A DNA stretch of 64,000 nucleotides from Quercus robur (lineage: Eukaryota; Streptophyta; Magnoliopsida; Fagales; Fagaceae). The stretch spans positions 28,783,210-28,847,209 of the forward strand of contig NC_065544.1 of assembly GCF_932294415.1 (NCBI RefSeq), given 5' to 3'. The notes beneath the pieces were generated by a model. The model saw only the letters and a list, made by a program, of their open reading frames with translations, was not told where the DNA came from and made no database searches. Made by a program: the position numbers and the translations under genes. Shown in pieces: positions 1 through 23,779 of this stretch; the first letter of the stretch is position 1, and the number at the start of each line of letters is the position of its first letter.

Positions 1-519
1 GCTAGCAATCTCATAGTTGTTGACTCGAATTGTTGGGGCATGGGAGTTGTGATCTAGTGGAGATCTCGAAATTCCGTCAAAGGGCAATGGTGAATGGTGC
101 AATCTAGTTACGATGACGAAGTCCAAACCTAGTGAGAGCAATTGAGTGAGACGGTAATACGTTAAATGAGAGAGAGAGTGTGTGTACTATTTATCAATCA
201 AATCAATTTTATATTTTAATGTCATAAACCATGCTGTGTGGATAGAGAATGTTCAACCACAGTTTTATTCTGTTTTTCATGCTGCTATAGCTGGTCTTCT
301 TTAATAAAGCTTTCAGGTTTTCTTCTCAACAAAAAAAAAAAATTTGTATTTTGACAAGTAAAAAAAACCGTTTGTATGTAATAAACACAATCTTTTTATA
401 AAAATAAGATGACACACGAAATGATTGGTGTGCCAGCGAGTTGGTCTAAGTCAAACCACTCGGTTTCTATGGGTCTTTGGATACTCCATGCATGTTAGAA
501 AATAAATAAAAATATTTTG

Positions 520-550
<31 letters not shown>

Positions 551-984
551 AAATGACATGAAATGGAATTATTCATAGAATCAACATTATAGATATCTTC
601 TCTGAAGAATGCTAAAGGTACAAATTTTTTTACAAAAAAATTTACAAACTGCTGATGTGATAAGTAATTATTAGTAAATGAAAAAAGTGATATTAATGAT
701 AAATTCAAATGAAAATTAATAAGAAGTTTATTACATTTTTTATTTTTTGTTACATTAACATTTTATAAAAATGTTATAAAATAGTTTGTGCTACTAGTAT
801 TACTAACCTTTGCCAAAAACATTAGAGATGTATTAGATAAGACAGTGAATAATATAATATACGAAGAGACAGTCACAGATAGATAGACACAAAAAAAAAA
901 CGAAAGTCTGCAATTGGGCACCGAGTCCATATTTTAAGCTACATTTGAGAATTGGTACCCTACTTTTGGCAGTAGCAATGAACA
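1..984. other. Upstream intergenic region, no gene seen
   Basis: No open frame here shows recognisable coding character. The stretch is AT-rich. It holds a (TAA)n microsatellite at about 520-549 and short A-runs near 330 and 890. The last part must contain the promoter and 5' leader of the peptidase gene that starts at 985, but I see no convincing TATA box. A short upstream ATG at 978 opens a 12-codon frame that overlaps the main start. Confidence 0.5.
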
Positions 985-12545
<11,561 letters not shown>

Positions 12546-13309
12546 AAGGACTTGCACATGAGAAACAAGCTTCTTGTTTGATGTTCCTAGATGATGACAT
12601 CTAGGAGAAATAAGGTTTCAAATAATTAAAGCCAGTTAAGAGGAATATAATGTATGTTGGGTTTAATGTGTTTTGAGTTTGTATTTAAGATTGTTTATTG
12701 CTCTGCATTGACACTGCCCCTTTCGCTGGAATGAAGACCTTGCTAGTCAACAGAGCAATGGTTTGTCCATCCCACCTGCCTTATTTCTTGAAACTCGTAA
12801 TTTGTGGTTCCATACACTGCAGGAATGTGCAGGGGCTATAATTTTATTCAAAATTATTGCTCGGCAGCAACCAAGGTGAGCACAAGAAATGGTCATTTGA
12901 CTGATGGACTTGAGGTGATCTCTTGAAGATGATAATGCATTAATCTTTAGCCTTTGGTAGAATTGTGTATTGCAAAATGGGGCTTAAGGTGGTGTGTTTG
13001 GAGTCTTTGGACTGTACCAAAGTTTCAGTTATGGAAATTATTTATCTTGGAATAAAGTTTTATGTTCATATGAATTTATTGTTCGGTTAGAAATTTGGTA
13101 GTAATCATGTGAGCTGGACTGTGAACTGAATGGTATTACTGTTTTTGTTTCACCAAAACCACTTAAATGGTTGGCATGCCCTTTGCTGAAAGAAGCACTA
13201 TGGCCAGCGAAGCAGTACACCTCTTTGCCCAATCGAAACCTAAGGAGCTGAGGACTTTTCTCTCCACTTGCGATGGTTTTGCTGCCATTAGTCCTTCTAA
13301 AGAGGATAA
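12546..13309. other. Peptidase 3' region and spacer
   Basis: The first few hundred bases after the stop are probably the 3' UTR. AATAAA occurs at about 13050, and T-rich tracts lie before it. No further gene is supported here. The short open frames lack coding features. Confidence 0.4.
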
Positions 13310-14200
13310 ACTATATATAAAGGCTCACTGGTCTCACGCTTTGAACGTGAAAGTTTTGGCCCCTGTGGAACCTAGTGTGACAAAGCTGATGATCTTATTA
13401 GAAAATTACCTTTTGATGCGGCAATGACTATTAATATCATTGGCTTTGTAGGGGGTTGTGGCCACTTTGGCATTCCGACTGGGTAGTTGTGGAAGTTCTT
13501 TCCTTGATGAAGCAGGAAATTCATGCCTTGGTTGAGGTAAAAGACTACTGACTCTTGGCTCCGAAGTTATAGACTTATAATTATGCTAGTCCTAGATTTT
13601 TTAAAAGATGTCTGTTGTGGAAGAACCGTGGTGACAGGTCCTCATAACCTCTCTTGGGCTATTGTTGGAGATTCTAACAATGTCCTGGAGAAGATAAATA
13701 TGGTGGTCGTAATATCTGTACTAGAAGTGTCTGTACATATCAGATTGCAACAAAAAATTACCTACTCAAAATATGAAGGCTGCCGGATCTAACAAGAAAA
13801 AATTGGTGCTTATCAAGAATCTCTATCAAATGATAGACCATGCGTCTTTTGGACAAAAAATTACATGGTCAAAAATGAAGAGGTGTTTTCCTTAAGCAAG
13901 ACTTCCTCTTTTATCACTGTCCACTTCTTTTGAACCTTTTCCCAATGCTGGTCAAGCGAGGAGAGGTGATTTCCTTAAGCAAGAATTACTCTTATCACTG
14001 TCCACTTCTTTTGAACCTTTTTCCCACTGCTGGTTTGATCAGGCCATAAATCCACTGGGAAGGTACTTGGGCTTTCCCATCAAACATATAGGGGGAGAGA
14101 GAAATGATTCAATTTTGAATTTTTGATATAGAAAGCAAGCTAAGTTGGCAGGTTGGAAGTCTCATTGTCCTCATCAACTCTACCTCTTCAACTGTGATTA
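13310..14200 (+). mobile_element. Degraded LINE fragment, endonuclease plus RT tail
   Basis: From about 13310 the frames read KVLAPVEPSV, KADDLIRKLPFDAAM, IIGFVGG and, after a frameshift, KQEIHALVEV. These line up with the endonuclease of the next LINE downstream (LPFDGAIF, IGLSGG, EQEIHVLVTP). SWAIVGDSNNVLEK at 13640-13700 corresponds to the usual WxxxGDFNEVL motif. At 14050-14100, GRYLGFPIKH is the motif at the end of the RT region. The central RT is missing. The copy is heavily mutated and internally deleted. Confidence 0.7.
13880..14034. repeat. 83-bp tandem duplication inside the LINE fragment
   Basis: Two units begin with GAGGTG(T/A)TTTCCTTAAGCAAGA at 13880 and 13963. Both contain TCACTGTCCACTTCTTTTGAA. 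They differ by a few substitutions and small indels. Confidence 0.8.
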
Positions 14201-15084
14201 AAAAACTAATATGAGTACGACATTTCTAATAAAGTTTGCGGGACCTTGGCCAGTGTATGTGTTTGAATTTGGATTATGAAGGCATTGTGCTGCTATGTGA
14301 TGAGTCTCACATAAGGCTTATAGTAGGTTGATATGAGCTATATAATTTATTACAAACAGTTTCAAATATGGTAAGTACTTTGCATCAAACTTTTACTCGG
14401 GTGATATGAGACGGTCCTATGAGACATCTTTTTCACAAGTAGGACTTATATATGTTGTGAAAGGGATCTCTTATAAAATCGTCTCATAAGATAATTTTCT
14501 TGACATGGGGATCCATTGCTAAAAAACCTAACTATATCCCCATTCAGTTTAGATGCTACTCTTGGGAAAATGGTGTCCCGTTCAATTTGAGGAGAAGATA
14601 TTTCTAATGGGGAATAATAGCTGTAAAGAATAATCGATGGGACAACATATTGTTCATGTAAAACAACCCAACATATTTAATCAGGAAAATTAGGTGGCTA
14701 CAAAGGAACGTCTTTAAAGAACAACGTTGATCTTCTATATTAGTTTATCTACTGTGATCTAATAGGTTTCATTTTTAAAAAAGCAAAACAGTAACAATGA
14801 CATGAGTCATAATCTCTCTTCTTCTTTTTTCTTTTATTTTTGGGACATGAGTCCTAATCTGATTCTTAACTTTGGTTACAAACACCACAGCGTCCTTAGA
14901 TTCTTTACAATATTCCTACTAGGGGCACACCAGAAATGCACATATATGTTGTTTTTTTTTTTTTTTTTTTAAGAGGTTTGATATTTAGTTAATTGTTAAT
15001 ATAAACCTTAAACTCTCACTTAAGTTGCAATGTCCTCTTGTTATTATTATTTTTTTTTTTTGGTTGGCACATTTATATAATGCA

Positions 15085-18000
15085 TTACTCCTATGCTCTT
15101 AACCCCACCTTCTATAATAATGTTATTGATTTGGCTCGTATGCACAATCTTGCTATTTTGATCCTAACTAAGACTAAAGCTAGTGGTGATAGGGCGAAAA
15201 GGATTGCTGACAGGTTGCCTTTTGATGGGGCAATTTTTGCTAATGCTATTGGTTTATCTGGTGGTTTGTGGTTGCTTTGGGATAGTTCTCGGGTGAGTGT
15301 AACAGAGCTTGCCACGACAGAACAAGAAATTCATGTGTTGGTCACTCCAATTTATTCCAATACTCCATGATTGCTATCTGTAGTTTACGCCAATCCAAGA
15401 TTTGTAGAGAGGTGCCTTCTTTGGGATAATTTGAAGACTGTGTCTGAACTTCACTCCTTTCCCTGGGTGATGGCAAGGGACTTCAATGAGGTTCTGATGG
15501 GGGAAGATAAATATAGGGGGAGAGCGGTGAACATTTGTAGAGCTTTACGATTTCAAGACTATCTTGACTCCTGTAGGATGATTGACATAGGTTTTTCTGG
15601 GACCCGTTTCACATGGTCGAATCAGCATCCTTTGTCTCATCTCATCCAAGAAAGAATTGATAGGGTTTTTGTCAACGCGGAGTGGAATGGTTTATTTCCT
15701 AAATCTTCTGTTCAACACCTTGAAAGGGCGCACTCTGACCACTGCCAGGTGTTGTGTTTGAATAGGAGTCAAGATATCAATTTTCCGCGTCCCTTTCGTT
15801 TCCAGCCAATGTGGCTGACCCACCCGGACTTCCCGGGGATGTGAAAGAGGCCTGGGCCAGCCCAACTAGGCTCTCTGTAGCAGTTTCAACTTTTGTGGAT
15901 AAAGCAAGGATATGGAATAAAAATGTTTTCAATAATTTATTTCATCGAAAGAAAAGAGTTCTTGCCAGACTTGGGGGTATCCAAACAACCATGTTGATCA
16001 ATCCTAATAATTTTCTAGTGGATTTGGAGAGAGATTTGAGAACTAAATACCATGAAATTGCCAAGTTGGAGGAGTTTTGGGCCATGAAATCCCATATAAC
16101 CTGGGTGGTGGAAGGGGATAGGAATACTAGTTTTTATCACACCTCGGCATTGGTTCGTAGAAGGAGAAACCGTATTTCATGCTTGAAAGATAGTGTTGGT
16201 AATTGGATTCAAGGGGAAGGAGAAATAGCTATTATATTAGAAAAGGGTACTCAGACCTTTTTTCTTCTAGTCACAACTATGCTTTCAAGGATGCTTGGAA
16301 TCCTCCCTTTTGGAACAATAGTCTTAATGAGGTTGAGACAGAAAACCTTATCTAGCCAATATCCAACTATGATATTATTGTTGGTTTGTGATCTCTTAAG
16401 GCGTTTAAAGCTCCCGATCCCGATGGCCTTCATGCGGGGTTTTTTCATCGCTTTTGGTTGTTGGTGGGTGATACTGTGCGAGAGGAAGTAAAGGGTATTT
16501 TTGCCTCGGGGAGGATTCCGGATTACCTCAATCAGACTATCATCACTCTTATTCCTAAATGTCAAAATGTCAAAACCTTCAACCATTACCGTCCTATCAG
16601 TTTATGTAACACGGTTTATAAGATAGTCACTAAGATCATTGTGGCTAGACTAAGGCCCTTGCTTCCTGGACTTGTTTCTCTGCTTTAAATAGCTTTTGTG
16701 CCGGGTAGAAAAGGGGTTGACAATGCCATTATCGTGCAGGAGATTATTCACTCAATGTCTAGGAAGAGGGGTAGAGGTGGTAGCATGGCAATCAAAATTG
16801 ACTTGGAAAAAGCCTATGACCGGCTTGAATAGAGCTTTATCAGAGACACCCTCACCCTTTTCAAGATCCCCAACCATCTGATCACCTTAATTATGAGTTG
16901 TGTCTCCTCTTTGTCCATTTCCATTTTGTTCAATGGAGGTGCCTTAGAGCCTTTCCATTCATCAAGGGGTATTAGACAAGGTGACCCCCTCTCTCCATAT
17001 CTTTTCATATTGTGTATGGAAGTTTTGGGAGCTTTCATTGCTAATAAGTGTAATTCCAAGCATTGGAATCCCATCAAGGCTTCTCGGAGCAGTTCGGCCT
17101 TCTCTCATTTATTCTTCACGGATGATTTATTTCTCTTCGCAAGGGCTAACCAGAAGAATTGTGTGGCGATTAGGGAGGTGTTGGATTCTTTTTGTAGTAT
17201 TTCAAGCCAAAAGGTGAGTCATGAGAAATTCTGAGTTTTCTTCTCCCCCAATGTGCCTTCTGAAGTTAGGGCTGATTTGGGTGACATCTTGGGCTTCCGC
17301 TCTACTCCTTCGTTAGGGAAATATCTGGGGTTCCCTATTAAACACTCAGCTATTTCCCAAGACTTCGGGTTTATTATTGAGAGGGTGCAAAGCAGACTAG
17401 CCAAGTGGAAAGCTAATTTGCTTTCCTTTGCGGGTAGGCTTGTTTTAACTCAAGCCGTGACCACCACAATCCCTAACTATGCCATGCAATGCATTGCTCT
17501 TCCCGCAAAGATTCTGAATAGCATTGATAGACTTAGTCACAATTTTCTCTGGGGTTCGTCAAAGAGCAAGAAGAGGCTTCATTTGGTGAGTTGGAAGAAA
17601 ATTGCAAAGCCTAACCAAGCAGCCAAAGCTAAAAATGTTGCCAATCTAGACAAGTTAAATTGGAGACTTCATACGGAGCCTTCCTCTCTTTGGGCTAGAG
17701 TCCTCTCCCAAAAGTATTACTCCTCGAGGAGGTTGTCCAATGCTCGGTCATTCAAGTCTTGTTCAACTACTTGGTCAGCTATCCGAAAGGGTGAATCAAT
17801 CTTCAAAAAAGGAGCGAAATGGGTAGTTGGCAAGGACAGCAAGCTATCTTTCTGGTTTGATAAATAGTTAGATAAAGGTCCTTTGCGAAGTTTAATTGTA
17901 GGACCCCTTAATAGGGGGGAAGAGCAGATTGCCTTAAAAGATGTGTTTGGGTTCTCGGGTTGGGCTTGGAGTGTATGCTTGTTCTCCTTCCCTAACAAGC

Positions 18001-19153
18001 TGATCTCAGAAATTAAGGCTACCTCCATTTCCTTTTATGCATGTAATGTGGACCGCATCACCTGGTCTTCTTCTCCGAGTGGGATTTTTGAATTGAAAGA
18101 AGCTTATAAACTTGCAAGTTTGGATGAGGAAGGACACTACATATGTTGCTTTGATGGGGACTGGATTTGGAAGGCCTCCACTATCCCAAAAATAAAGTGT
18201 TTTGTGTGGCAATGCTTTTACAAAAGCATTCCGGTCAGCACTGTTCTTGCAGCAAGAGGTATGGATGGTTTAGAGTCCATTTTACATGTCCTTAGAGATT
18301 GCCATGTTGCTCGCAATCTTTGGAGCTCTTTATCTCCTCTTATGGCTGAATCTATTTTCTTTGGTTTAAACTCCTTAGAATGGCTTAGGCAAAATTGCTG
18401 CAACTTTAACACTTCCCTTAATTTGGATATTAGATGGGGAATCATATTTTGTTTTTGTATACGGACTCTATGGCTGAATAGGAACAGTGTGGTGTTTAGA
18501 CATGAGAATGGGCAGCGAAATCTAAAGTCTGATGTACTTGCAAAAGCAACGGAATTTGCCTATATTGGTATCAATGCAAAACAGACCTCAACCCGAAGGC
18601 AGATTGCAATCAGTTGGCAATTTCCTCCTCCTACCTGGTTCAAGCTTAACTCAGATGGCTCTTCGCTTGGTAATCCGAGGAAGGCGGGTGGTGGAGGTTT
18701 AATCCGAAATGATAAGGGAGAGTGGCTGAAAGGTTATGCTAGGAATGTGGGGTTTTCGACTAGCGTGGCTGCGGAACTTGCGGAACTATGGGCTTTACAC
18801 GATGGTCTCAGATTATGCATAGCTCTCAAGCTTCCTGCTGTGATCATTGAATTGGATGCCAAGCTTATAGTTGATCTTCTGCAAAAATCAGATGGCCACC
18901 GAAACTGCATTGATGCTCTTGTAAGTGATTGTAAAACTGAGTTAGGAAATATTCCTAGAGTCCAAATTAATCATTGTTATCGCGAGGCGAATAAATGCGC
19001 TTGCTAGAAGAGGAGATTTGCTCTCCCAAGACTTTGTAATTTTCTTAGACCCCCCGGTGGAAGTTTCCTTGCATTGAGTCTTGATTCTGCCAGGGTGGCC
19101 TATGACCGTTTTGTTTCTGTTTAGTGTTTAATGAAATCTTCCTTTCTATCCCC

Positions 19154-19180
<27 letters not shown>
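15085..19180 (+). mobile_element. L1-type LINE, 5'-truncated, mutated ORF2
   Basis: The element starts a few codons inside ORF2 (ALNPTFYNNV in place of the usual full endonuclease start). In order it shows an endonuclease (DFNEVLMGEDKYRG near 15480, HLERAHSDHCQVL near 15720), a reverse transcriptase (YRPISLCNTVYKIV near 16590, KIDLEKAYDRLE near 16795, RGIRQGDPLSPYLF near 16965, FFTDDLFLFA near 17115 where YADD/FADD is usual), GKYLGFPIKH near 17320, and a zf-RVT-type region near 18080-18340. An RNase H domain follows (LNSDGSSLG, AAELAELWAL, IELDAKL, 18640-18870) with its acidic residues still present. The tail is a long A-run at 19153-19180. In-frame stops (for example at 15368, 16686 and 16829) and frameshifts make it dead. 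Possible diverged target repeats: ATTACTCCTATGCTC at 15084 and ATTGCTCCTGTGTTC at 19181, 12 of 15 matching. Confidence 0.9.
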
Positions 19181-19184
<4 letters not shown>

Positions 19185-20194
19185 CTCCTGTGTTCCATCC
19201 AAAAAATGCTTAGTTTGTTTCAATGGAAAACTTTGTTTTATATAGTTTCGAGTTTTCTAGTTGTTTAGCATGAGAAAATAGGGATCAAAGGAAACTAAAA
19301 GTTGATCATTAGAAAACCTTAAATTTGGCTTATTTCCAAGAGGTTGTTTTCCACTTTTATTTTCTAGAATATGATGCCATTTTTATAGTTTCCTTTTCAT
19401 TTTTTGAATTATACAAGAAATGTTATAGATTTTCTGTTCGTCATTTTTTGAATTATACAAGAAATGTTATGAATTTTATGTGCGTATCAAACACTAAAAA
19501 ACATTTTGAACTCATTTTTAAGTTCACCCACTGCCAACAATTTTTCAAAAAACATATTTTTGGAAAATGACATTAGAAGATAAATAAAGTTAAGCATTAG
19601 GGGAGGCATCTCCACTTCAGTGACATTAGAAGATTAAATACTTAGTCTTAAACATTAGGCGAGGTACTGCCACTTGAGTGATATAAGTTTAGGGAAAATA
19701 CTTGATATTTTTATAGGTATCAGTAATCTGAAAGAAAATTCATTATAGGTGCAGTGAAACTGTGTTTTCTATATTTCTCTTCTCTTATCACCTTTGTCGA
19801 TTCAGGCTACTTTCATGTATTTTATCCATTGATATTTTCAGGAAAAATAAAAAAGCAGACTCCATGTGTCCTTCATGAATTGGAAAAGATACCTCAAAAC
19901 ATTTATTTAAATATTGACTGTGTTATTCAAATGTCCCCCCCCCCCCCCCCCCCCCACGTCAATAAAAGAAATATGTCAAAACATAGATGTAGGAAAATAA
20001 TCAATCAAATTGTCTCTCTCTTTTTAAATGAATAAATAATTAAATACTAATCATTTCTGAATCTCAAATGTTACAACATACACACATTTGCTTAAATGAA
20101 CCAATTCCTAAAAGCAGGAGACAGTAAAATTTAAACAAGAAAATACAATTCAATGATGTTATTGAACAACACAGGATATCATACCCTCAAAAAG
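19181..20194. other. Spacer with two short tandem duplications and a C-tract
   Basis: A 44-bp unit (starting TCATTTTTTGAATTATACAA) is duplicated at 19397 and 19441. A roughly 53-bp unit starting TTAGAAGAT is duplicated from about 19573 and 19626. A run of 21 cytosines occupies 19935-19955. No gene is seen; the right end is probably the 3' UTR of the - strand gene that ends at 20195. Confidence 0.6.
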
Positions 20195-23100
20195 TTAAAT
20201 TTGATGGGAATCACCTTTCCTTGTGCAGCTCTTGGGCACATGGATGCTATGAAAATTTGGCTCCTTTGGAATGGTTAGAGGCCTTCTTCCCCGTGACAAT
20301 GACCGTGAAGTAGTTTGAGTAGAAGCTTTAGTTCCTGGGGAAGCACCACTCTCATATGGCTTTGCCTCTTGTTTGGGTGTTAAAACTGTTGATGAGGTTT
20401 CTTTAATCACACTGAGTTGACCAGATGTCATGCGGGAAACCATTTCTTTCCTGCTTGACGTAGCTCTGCAAGAGAAAGAGAACTCAGCTAAATTTATCTC
20501 AGAAGTCCACATAAATTTAAGACATGAAGGACTGGAAATTTGATATAGCTTACAACTTACCCTCCAGGCTTTGCAAGTTTTTGTTGCATCATTGGTGATT
20601 TAGTCTTTTTTAAGCTGTCCTTCAATTTTTGAGCTGCTCCATGTTCCACCAGTGAAGTAGGAAGGTTGGCTTTCTGGTATGTAGAAACAATTCGTCTATG
20701 TGTAGGAGATGATTTTCGTTTCACATCTACTTTTGTAGCCTTGATGCAAGTACTTCCAATCCTTATCTGTATATTGTCACTATAGATTTTAGTCTCAACA
20801 TAAAATAAAAAATAAATAAATAAAATAAAATAAACTAACTTCGAAGAGTAGTAAGTGGGACATGATTTTTTCTTCTATTTACTTTCTTTATGTATTAGAG
20901 GCTTACAGATTGATCATCTTTTGTTATTCTTTTTACTTTCTTTTCACCACCTTCACGCATATCATACACACGTTCACTTATTCCATGGGATTTTTCATTT
21001 TTCTGAGATCAATTTAGAGGTGTCAGAAACAAAGAATCCCCATAATGAGGGGGAAACATAGTAAATAAACAAGCTTACTAGGATTACATTCTGATGCATT
21101 CTTTCTGAGTTTCTAACAAGAGGCCTTGGAGCTGTTGTAATTTCTTTCAGGGGTGCGAGTTTTTTCTCCAAGTTTGCTTCCTTAAGAATCCTTCTTTCCT
21201 AAAATAACTTAATTGGCATCAGATGTGAAGGAAAATACTGTTACTGTTTATTTAAACAAAACAGGGCTGAAAAAGTTCACATACATCAGTTCTTAGCCTA
21301 AAAGGCTTGGGATTTGTGGGCTTTGGTTTCCTATACTTCACCCCTTGTGCAATGGTGGCAGCAGAGATGGAACTGTCTTTTAAAGTCTTACCTGTTACTC
21401 GGTTAACCTGCATCATTTTTTAAGTAAGGAAATGAGACTATGATGAACAGTTTTTCTAGAAGTAGATGTAACAAAAATAAATATGATGTGCTAATAAGAG
21501 ACAACCTTTTGTGAAACTTTTGAAGTCTCATGCTTCCCCAGAGTTATCCTTTCACGGTGGCCATTATTCTGATTCTGCACCCTGCAGTCATTTCACACAA
21601 AAACATTGTTGATACATGAGCTGCAAGAAAAAAAAAGACCATCATGATAACAAGAAATTTAGAATGCTCAAGTTCAATACCTGTTAACATCTGATGCTAA
21701 AGCATTTTCCTTGTCATCAATATCTATGACTTCACAGTCATTTTTTGTATCATCACAGGTCAGGAGAGCATTTTCCTTATCGTCGCTTTCCTTGACTTCA
21801 TGGACTTCCCTTTTCCCTGAACTTGATTTTACTTTCTCCTCACAATCACTTCTTTCACTGGTCCCTTCAGCTGCTCCACTAAGAGATTGGGAGTCGGGAA
21901 CATCTTTCTCTACTGAATCCCTCTCTTCGGAACTTGATAGGGCAATATTGTCACCTCTTGAGGAATCTGAGAAAACATCAACTGAATTCTCACCTTTCTG
22001 TGATTCCACAGTTTTCAAACACTCTTCACGCCCATTTTCTTCACTGCTATTAGAAGTACCTGATGCAGAGCACCCTTCAAAAGAACCACCCCTTGATTTC
22101 TCGTCTATATCCATGTCACTAGAATCATCCCCTTCACGGGGCACATGATCATGATAGGGTTGTTTGCCTATTTCATCGTTCTTTCTCTTCAAGGTTCTTG
22201 AAGATTTGGCTTCTGGGACCTTGCAGCTGTGAGAATGCAAGGAATTGAAAACCCGACTTTTAACTTCTCGTCCTCTTAATGGCTTTCTTGAAGCATCTCT
22301 AGGCAGTGGTTTGTTATAGCCTAATACTTGCTTCTTTCCACTGGTGATCTCAAGCTTCTTCATTGCTGCACACATTGTTCTCACAGAAGTATTCAATTCT
22401 GAAAAAGGCTTTGCCTTTACTGCTTTCTTTGGTGAGTTAAAGACTAAAGCCTTTGCTATGACTCTATTCTTTGGCACAGCAATTGATGTTGCTTTTGGGT
22501 TCCGAACACTTCTAAATGTATTAGGATTTGAGAGGGGCTTACGATTCCTTGGAGTAGTAAGAGCCTTAGCCACATTAGAAGATTGCTTTGCCTTTAAATT
22601 TGGGGTTGCATTGAGCTTAGCAGGTGGCCTGGCTTTCAATTTGGTCTCAACCACTTTTTGAGAAATTGAAGACATGATGGCTAATCTTGATATTCTAGAC
22701 TTGGATGATTTCGGGGGAGCCGTATGTGGGCATTTCACATTTGCACTAAAAAAATAAAAAGAGAAACATGTTAAAAGCCCAAGTGCAAAAATCGAAATAG
22801 TTAACAACTAAATTGGTGCTTGTCTATATATTTATGTACCTTGGGGCTCTTCTATTTAGGGCTTTTCGAAGGCGTATATTGGGACTTCTTGCTGCCATGA
22901 CCTGTATAATTAAAAAGCCATCATCTCTAAGCTCTAACTTAGATCCGACAATAGAACCACTTTTGAGGAAGAATTAAAAACTGAACAAAAAACGAAGGAC
23001 TAACCCGGAGAACAAAATTTTTGTAGATGGCTTCAGAATCGATTTCTTCCTCATGCTTCCGGTCACATCCTAAGACACAATTAACATAAACATAGCGCAA

Positions 23101-23668
23101 CTCAAGTCAAATTGAGTAAAAATTGTGAGACATATTGAGCTCAAAAGTCAAATCAAATTCCATTAAAAGAACACTAAGCACTAAATTAAGCTATTAAAAA
23201 TGGATGATAAGGCCTTGCACAATGTGGGATTGGTTAATTTCAACATAACCAGGAAACCCCATTAGAAAGTCTTTGGGGAACAAGTCAATTTCAGCTGTTC
23301 ATTTGGTTCATAATCTTATTTTAGCTTATTTGGTCATACCCAGTTCTTAAAAATCACTTTTTTGAAGCATAACGGTACTTTTATCTACTTGTAGTAAATA
23401 AGAACTAACTAATTTGGGTAAGTCATATAAAATTTTCAAAGCTTTGAGATGAGTAGAGAGTTAAGAAAAGTGACAGACCGACACGTAAGCAGAACCAGAA
23501 GCGATCGTCGTGGTCGGGGCGGTAGTGATCGGGTTTGGTGAGGTCAACGAACTTCGGCGCCTCGATCATCTCGTAGAACTCGTCTCCTCCTCCTCCGCCT
23601 CCGCTGCCGCAGCATTCTTCTTCTTCATCACCGTTGATCTGCATTATAATTGCCTGTGGTTCCTCCAT
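20195..23668 (-). CDS. TPX2-like basic protein with two KEN boxes, 9 exons
   Basis: The exons in transcript order are 23668-23479, 23069-23005, 22901-22840, 22745-21681, 21581-21506, 21407-21285, 21198-21079, 20766-20561 and 20465-20195. They splice in one frame to 725 aa. The N-terminus has an acidic and Gly run, then APKFVDLTKPDHYRP, RFWFCLRVGCDRKHEEEID and VMAARSPNIRLRKAL, a conserved plant block. Residues about 106-290 are basic, Lys/Pro/Ser-rich; 290-455 are acidic and Ser-rich. KEN boxes lie at 429-431 and 451-453. KPFRLRTD at 520-527 joins ERRILKEANLEKKL, resembling the TPX2 microtubule-binding signature. The C-terminal 150 residues are basic again. Inferred role: a nuclear or microtubule-associated cell-division protein. 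The start at 23668 is chosen because MEEPQ begins the conserved part; an in-frame ATG at 23779 would add 37 Ser-rich residues. The exact subfamily is not certain. Confidence 0.8.
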
Positions 23669-23779
23669 TGAAACAGAGAGAGAGCTAGGTTTAGAGAAAG
23701 TCGTGGAGAAGAGGAGTGTGTTTTGAGTTGAGTGAGTGGCACTCTCTAGGTTTGGGTCTTGACTCTGGGAGATTGGCAT

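Noticed and set aside
21711-22661. Two + strand frames of 145 and 105 codons
   Set aside because: They lie antisense to the large Ser/Lys-rich exon of the TPX2-like gene and have no features of their own.
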